Assembly: GCF_045223415.1 (NCBI RefSeq)
Contig: NZ_JBEQZJ010000042.1
Coordinates: forward strand, 1 to 33,700
DNA: 33,700 nt
Origin: Hoskinsella mucinilytica
GTDB taxonomy: Bacteria > Bacillota_I > Bacilli_A > Erysipelotrichales > Erysipelotrichaceae
Direction: 5' to 3'
Shown here: piece by piece, positions 31,674 through 33,700 of the stretch
How the letters are laid out: each line of letters begins with the position of its first letter
Position numbering within the stretch: position 1 is the first letter of the stretch
Made by a program: the position numbers and the translations under genes
Notes under the pieces: generated by a model
Seen by the model: only the letters and a program-made list of their open reading frames with translations
Databases searched by the model: none
What the model was told of the DNA's origin: nothing

Positions 31674-32696
31674 ATGTATATTACCATCAAGGCGAATCTG
31701 CTCGTCAATGACTATATTGTTCGTGTTTTAGAAGAGTATGAAAAATGCTATCATATGGAATTGGAAAGGTTGATTCAATGCTATCAGAAAGCAGGTCAAG
31801 TTTATTTCATAGGCTATAGGGAGATGAGTAACAAAATTTCATTTCATTCTAAAGAACATTTATTGCGCTTATCTCAAAAATTCTATGAAATAAGAAAAAC
31901 TCATCCGAAGGCGATATTTCATCGTATGTTCGTCTTAAGTAATCGTTCTTTTCAAATTACTAAAAGTAGGATTTCTATGCAATTTGGACATGCATTTCAA
32001 AGATCAACCATAACATGTAACTCTACTTTAAATGAATATCAGTGTCGTAAAATAGAGCAATCAGAAATTCTTCGATTGGATGTAAAAAAAGAGTCCAAGC
32101 ATTATGTTGTGCGCATAATTCTAAAACAAGCTGATATGTTGTTTGATGAAACAAAACAGAAAGTTATGGGAATAGATTTAGGTATGAAATGTCCCGCAGT
32201 CTGTTTTACGGAGGATAATAAGGTTAAATTTATAGGTAATGGAAGAGAGATTAAATATCATGAGAGAATTTTGAAGCAACGTTATCAAAAACTACAGAAA
32301 ACTGGAAATGCAAAAAAATTGGAAAAGCACGCTCATCTATTACATAATTACAAAAACCATATCGATCACTGTATTTCAAAGGAAATTGTTGATTTTGCAT
32401 TAGAAGAAAGTGTTAGTGTGATACGTTTAGAAAAATTGACACATCTTCAACAAAAATTTCATCGCCATGATCAGGTTTGCTGGTCTTATCAACGAGTATC
32501 TCATTTTATAGAGTATAAAGCAAATCAAGTAGGTATTCGTGTTGAGTATGTCGATCCATATTTAACAACGAAAAGATGTCCTTCATGTGGAAAAATTAAC
32601 AATGTTAAGGGACGTGATTATCGTTGCCGTTGTGGATTTCGGAAACATCGTGATTTAGTGGGTGCAATGAATATACTTTATGCACCTAAGGCCTAA
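31674..32696 (+). CDS. tnpB: TnpB-like RNA-guided nuclease (IS605 family)
   Basis: 340 residues, somewhat shorter than usual TnpB. The amino half (1-160) corresponds to the wedge and recognition domains. The RuvC core has D168 (VMGIDLGMKCP), E253 (IRLEKLTHL) and D327 (KHRDLVGAMNIL), so the catalytic triad looks complete. The zinc finger is C302, C305, C318, C320 (CPSCGK, CRCGF). TnpB proteins cut DNA guided by omega RNA made from the element's 3' end; the structured region right after this gene fits that. ATG 31674 is chosen over a GTG nine bases earlier because AGGAGG is then 8 nt away. No tnpA is near. Confidence 0.88.
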   Translation: MYITIKANLLVNDYIVRVLEEYEKCYHMELERLIQCYQKAGQVYFIGYREMSNKISFHSKEHLLRLSQKFYEIRKTHPKAIFHRMFVLSNRSFQITKSRISMQFGHAFQRSTITCNSTLNEYQCRKIEQSEILRLDVKKESKHYVVRIILKQADMLFDETKQKVMGIDLGMKCPAVCFTEDNKVKFIGNGREIKYHERILKQRYQKLQKTGNAKKLEKHAHLLHNYKNHIDHCISKEIVDFALEESVSVIRLEKLTHLQQKFHRHDQVCWSYQRVSHFIEYKANQVGIRVEYVDPYLTTKRCPSCGKINNVKGRDYRCRCGFRKHRDLVGAMNILYAPKA

Positions 32697-32880
32697 TCGG
32701 TCTGCCCTGAAAGCTAATACGCTCTGTTCAGGGATGGTTTAAACGCACCTGAGTCCTTGCTGATTGATAAAAAGCGTTTAGGAGTTTGAACTCATGTGCT
32801 GCGTGCGGCACAGCGAAGGTTTAACCTTTGCTATAGGAGCGCTATTAGCTTTCATAGTAATGGCGCTTTTATTTTATTTT
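32697..32880 (+). ncRNA. Structured RNA following tnpB, candidate omega RNA
   Basis: Dense pairing potential begins within 10 nt of the tnpB stop. CCCTGAA (705-711 of this kb) pairs with TTCAGGG (727-733). TAAACGC (740-746) pairs with GCGTTTA (774-780). GAGTT/AACTC lies at 782-793, TGTGC/GCACA at 795-812 and AGCGAAGG/CCTTTGCT at 812-832. A long-range helix of 12 plus 5 pairs with one bulge joins 708-724 to 837-854. No open reading frame is present. Position and strand match known omega RNAs; identity as one is inferred. Confidence 0.6.
32838..32880 (+). terminator. Terminator at the end of the tnpB transcript
   Basis: AGCGCTATTA (32838-32847) pairs with TAATGGCGCT (32858-32867), ten pairs with one G-U, followed by T-rich sequence. 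Its 5' arm is shared with the long-range helix of the structured RNA. Confidence 0.75.
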
Positions 32881-33025
32881 ACGATTAAGGTGTAGAGCCT
32901 TATATATGAGAAATATGAACATTTAGAACTGATTTTGTAGGCTGTATATGACTTTCCGTATTAAATTTGATTGCTTAGTACATTTGTACAAATATTACAA
33001 ATATAGGGAAAAACAGTTTATTTAA

Positions 33026-33117
33026 AGAGTGCCCCTTCCTATTTGCAATAGGAGATTTAAGACATAGAGCGTTATTAGGAAAGAAACTGGCCTATTAGGG
33101 GCGTACCTCTCCTACTC
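33026..33117 (+). other. Scrambled tRNA-Ser-like sequence, opposite to the real tRNA-Ser
   Basis: AGAGTGCCCCT (33026-33036), GAAACTGGC (33083-33091) and CTCTCCTACTC (33107-33117) match, in order, the anticodon-arm, variable-arm and T/acceptor segments of the neighbouring tRNA-Ser(GCT), but lie on the other strand. The spacing of the last two is nearly that of the tRNA (15 versus 14 nt); the first gap is 28 nt longer. GCCCCT/AGGGGC and TCCTATT/AATAGGA can form stems. The rest of 32881-33025 holds no gene; a 12-bp palindrome ATTTGTACAAAT is at 32982-32993. Confidence 0.45.
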
Positions 33118-33123
33118 GACATA

Positions 33124-33147
33124 GAAAAAAACATCCTTACGGATGTT
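33124..33147 (-). terminator. Terminator of tRNA-Ser
   Basis: On the minus strand AACATCC, four-base loop, GGATGTT, then T run, 10 nt after the CCA end. Confidence 0.85.
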
Positions 33148-33156
33148 ATTTGCATA

Positions 33157-33247
33157 TGGCGGAGTAGGAGAGATTTGAACTCTCGCGCCAGTTTCCCGAC
33201 CTATACCCTTAGCAGGGGCACCTCTTCAGCCTCTTGAGTACTACTCC
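33157..33247 (-). tRNA. tRNA-Ser (anticodon GCT), CCA encoded
   Basis: A 91-nt class II tRNA. Acceptor GGAGTAG pairs with CTACTCC, the anticodon stem-loop is CCCCTGCTAAGGG with GCT, the long variable arm is typical of Ser, the T loop is TTCAAAT, and discriminator G and CCA are encoded. The 148 bp on its upstream side (33248-33395) shows only AT-rich sequence. Confidence 0.95.
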
Positions 33248-33395
33248 AGCATGACCAACAGAACAAAAGCGATTGCTTGATTTTCTATTGCCATAAAAGT
33301 ATACCATAGTAGTTTTTAAAAGTCTAGCAGATTTTTGAAAATTCAATAAAAAAGGCCAAATTTTTTCAAAATTATTCAGAGAATAAAAATCAATT

Positions 33396-33591
33396 TCATC
33401 CTATAGAAATTATGTTGAGTTTTATAGCCATACCTTCAAGAGCCCATGAAAATGCCATTCACCCTAAAGGATGGATTACTTTCAATATAGTCTATTGCCC
33501 AACTACCGATAAGTTTTCCAAAATAATGAAACGCTGCTGGTAACGCTGGATTTTTATTATCACTTATGAGCGCTTCTACAAAGTTTTGCAT
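33396..33591 (-). pseudogene. Frameshifted, truncated lipocalin-like (DUF1579-type) protein gene
   Basis: From ATG 33591, behind GGAAG, 51 codons read MQNFVEALISDNKNPALPAA, then FHYFGKLIGSWAIDYIES and RVNGIFMGS before a stop at 33436-33438. A shift of one frame continues ALEGMAIK to a stop at 33396. The pattern (FxKLIGSWxxDYI, then a conserved RVxGxWxFxxxLEGxAIxD) is that of small lipocalin-like proteins of unknown function. The rest of the gene is missing, so this is a remnant. Family assignment is from memory of the pattern. Confidence 0.6.
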
Positions 33592-33640
33592 TAATATTTC
33601 TTCCAATATAAATAAATTCTAATTATTCAAACACATGGTA

Positions 33641-33700
33641 TTATCCTTTTTTCTTATTTAAATCGATCATCATCTCACTTGACCCACAATCATAACGCTC
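33641..33700 (-). CDS. Possible C-terminal end of a gene entering from the right edge
   Basis: The minus-strand frame open from the window edge reads 19 codons, ERYDCGSSEMMIDLNKKKG, to a TAA at 33641-33643. The pseudogene's start lies 49 bp downstream on the same strand, so the two could have shared an operon. Too short to identify; chance openness cannot be excluded. Confidence 0.3.
   Translation of the reverse strand, partial: ERYDCGSSEMMIDLNKKKG

Larger units (their letters stand above)
31515..32880 (+). mobile_element. Candidate IS200/IS605-family (IS1341-like, tnpB-only) element
   Basis: A tnpB-like gene with no tnpA nearby, a repeated motif at its 5' end and structured sequence at its 3' end is the layout of tnpB-only IS605-family elements. 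Exact ends cannot be set without other copies. The boundaries given are the upstream motif and the end of the structured 3' region. Confidence 0.45.

Noticed and set aside
32697..32880. Riboswitch controlling a downstream gene
   Set aside because: No plus-strand gene follows; the terminator ends the tnpB transcript itself.
33026..33247. Attachment-site duplication of an integrated element at tRNA-Ser
   Set aside because: The copy is inverted and interrupted; att sites would be uninterrupted direct repeats, and no integrase gene is seen.

Overview
The window is low-GC, densely packed bacterial DNA with AGGAGG-type ribosome binding sites, short intergenic gaps, many ATGA start/stop overlaps and Gram-positive features (ECF-type vitamin transporter, BcrA-like ABC cluster, MMPL plus heptad-repeat exporter pair). 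This suggests a Bacillota, plausibly an Erysipelotrichales-type gut anaerobe. The placement is inferred from style and gene content; no 16S or other marker is present.

Layout. 1-95: a regulatory motif and ribosome binding site of a gene that runs off the left edge. 222-5814 (minus): a five-gene, tightly overlapping operon of split threonine/serine exporter, U32 (RlhA-like) RNA-modification protein, MATE exporter and HD phosphohydrolase. 5974-7736: a diacylglycerol-kinase-family lipid kinase facing a YjjG-like nucleotidase and a 48-residue lysine-rich protein. 7900-13226: a VTC-domain polyphosphate polymerase, a DUF4956 membrane protein and a Cthe_2159-like beta-helix lipoprotein, transcribed away from an OmpR-type two-component system, with a putative operator of 11-bp-phased repeats between them. 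13287-14519: a tandem HD/HD-GYP protein. 14637: tRNA-Thr(CGT). 14842-18190 (minus): response regulator, BcrA-like ABC transporter and histidine kinase. 18332-23728: housekeeping and accessory enzymes (metallophosphoesterase, histidine phosphatase, an ECF S component with a fused P-loop kinase, EEP phosphatase, HAD phosphatase, a secreted unknown). 23989-28387: a decayed TetR gene, an MMPL exporter and its secreted heptad-repeat partner. 28681-30961: a zinc-ribbon protein, a small membrane protein, a DUF2812 protein and a third HAD phosphatase.

31018-32880 is the most unusual part. A complete TnpB-like nuclease gene (plus strand) lies back to back with an intact gene for a paralogue that holds only the N-terminal, RuvC-less half (minus strand). 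The two share an inverted promoter/end motif. tnpB is followed by about 185 nt of highly structured RNA in which a long-range helix and an intrinsic terminator are mutually exclusive. The same upstream motif is present at the left edge, so the family is multicopy. 33026-33700 holds scrambled tRNA-Ser-like sequence, a genuine tRNA-Ser(GCT), a frameshifted lipocalin-like pseudogene and perhaps the end of a further gene.

Start codons were re-chosen from ribosome binding sites where the longest ORF looked too long. Functional names rest on motif recognition by eye, without database searches.
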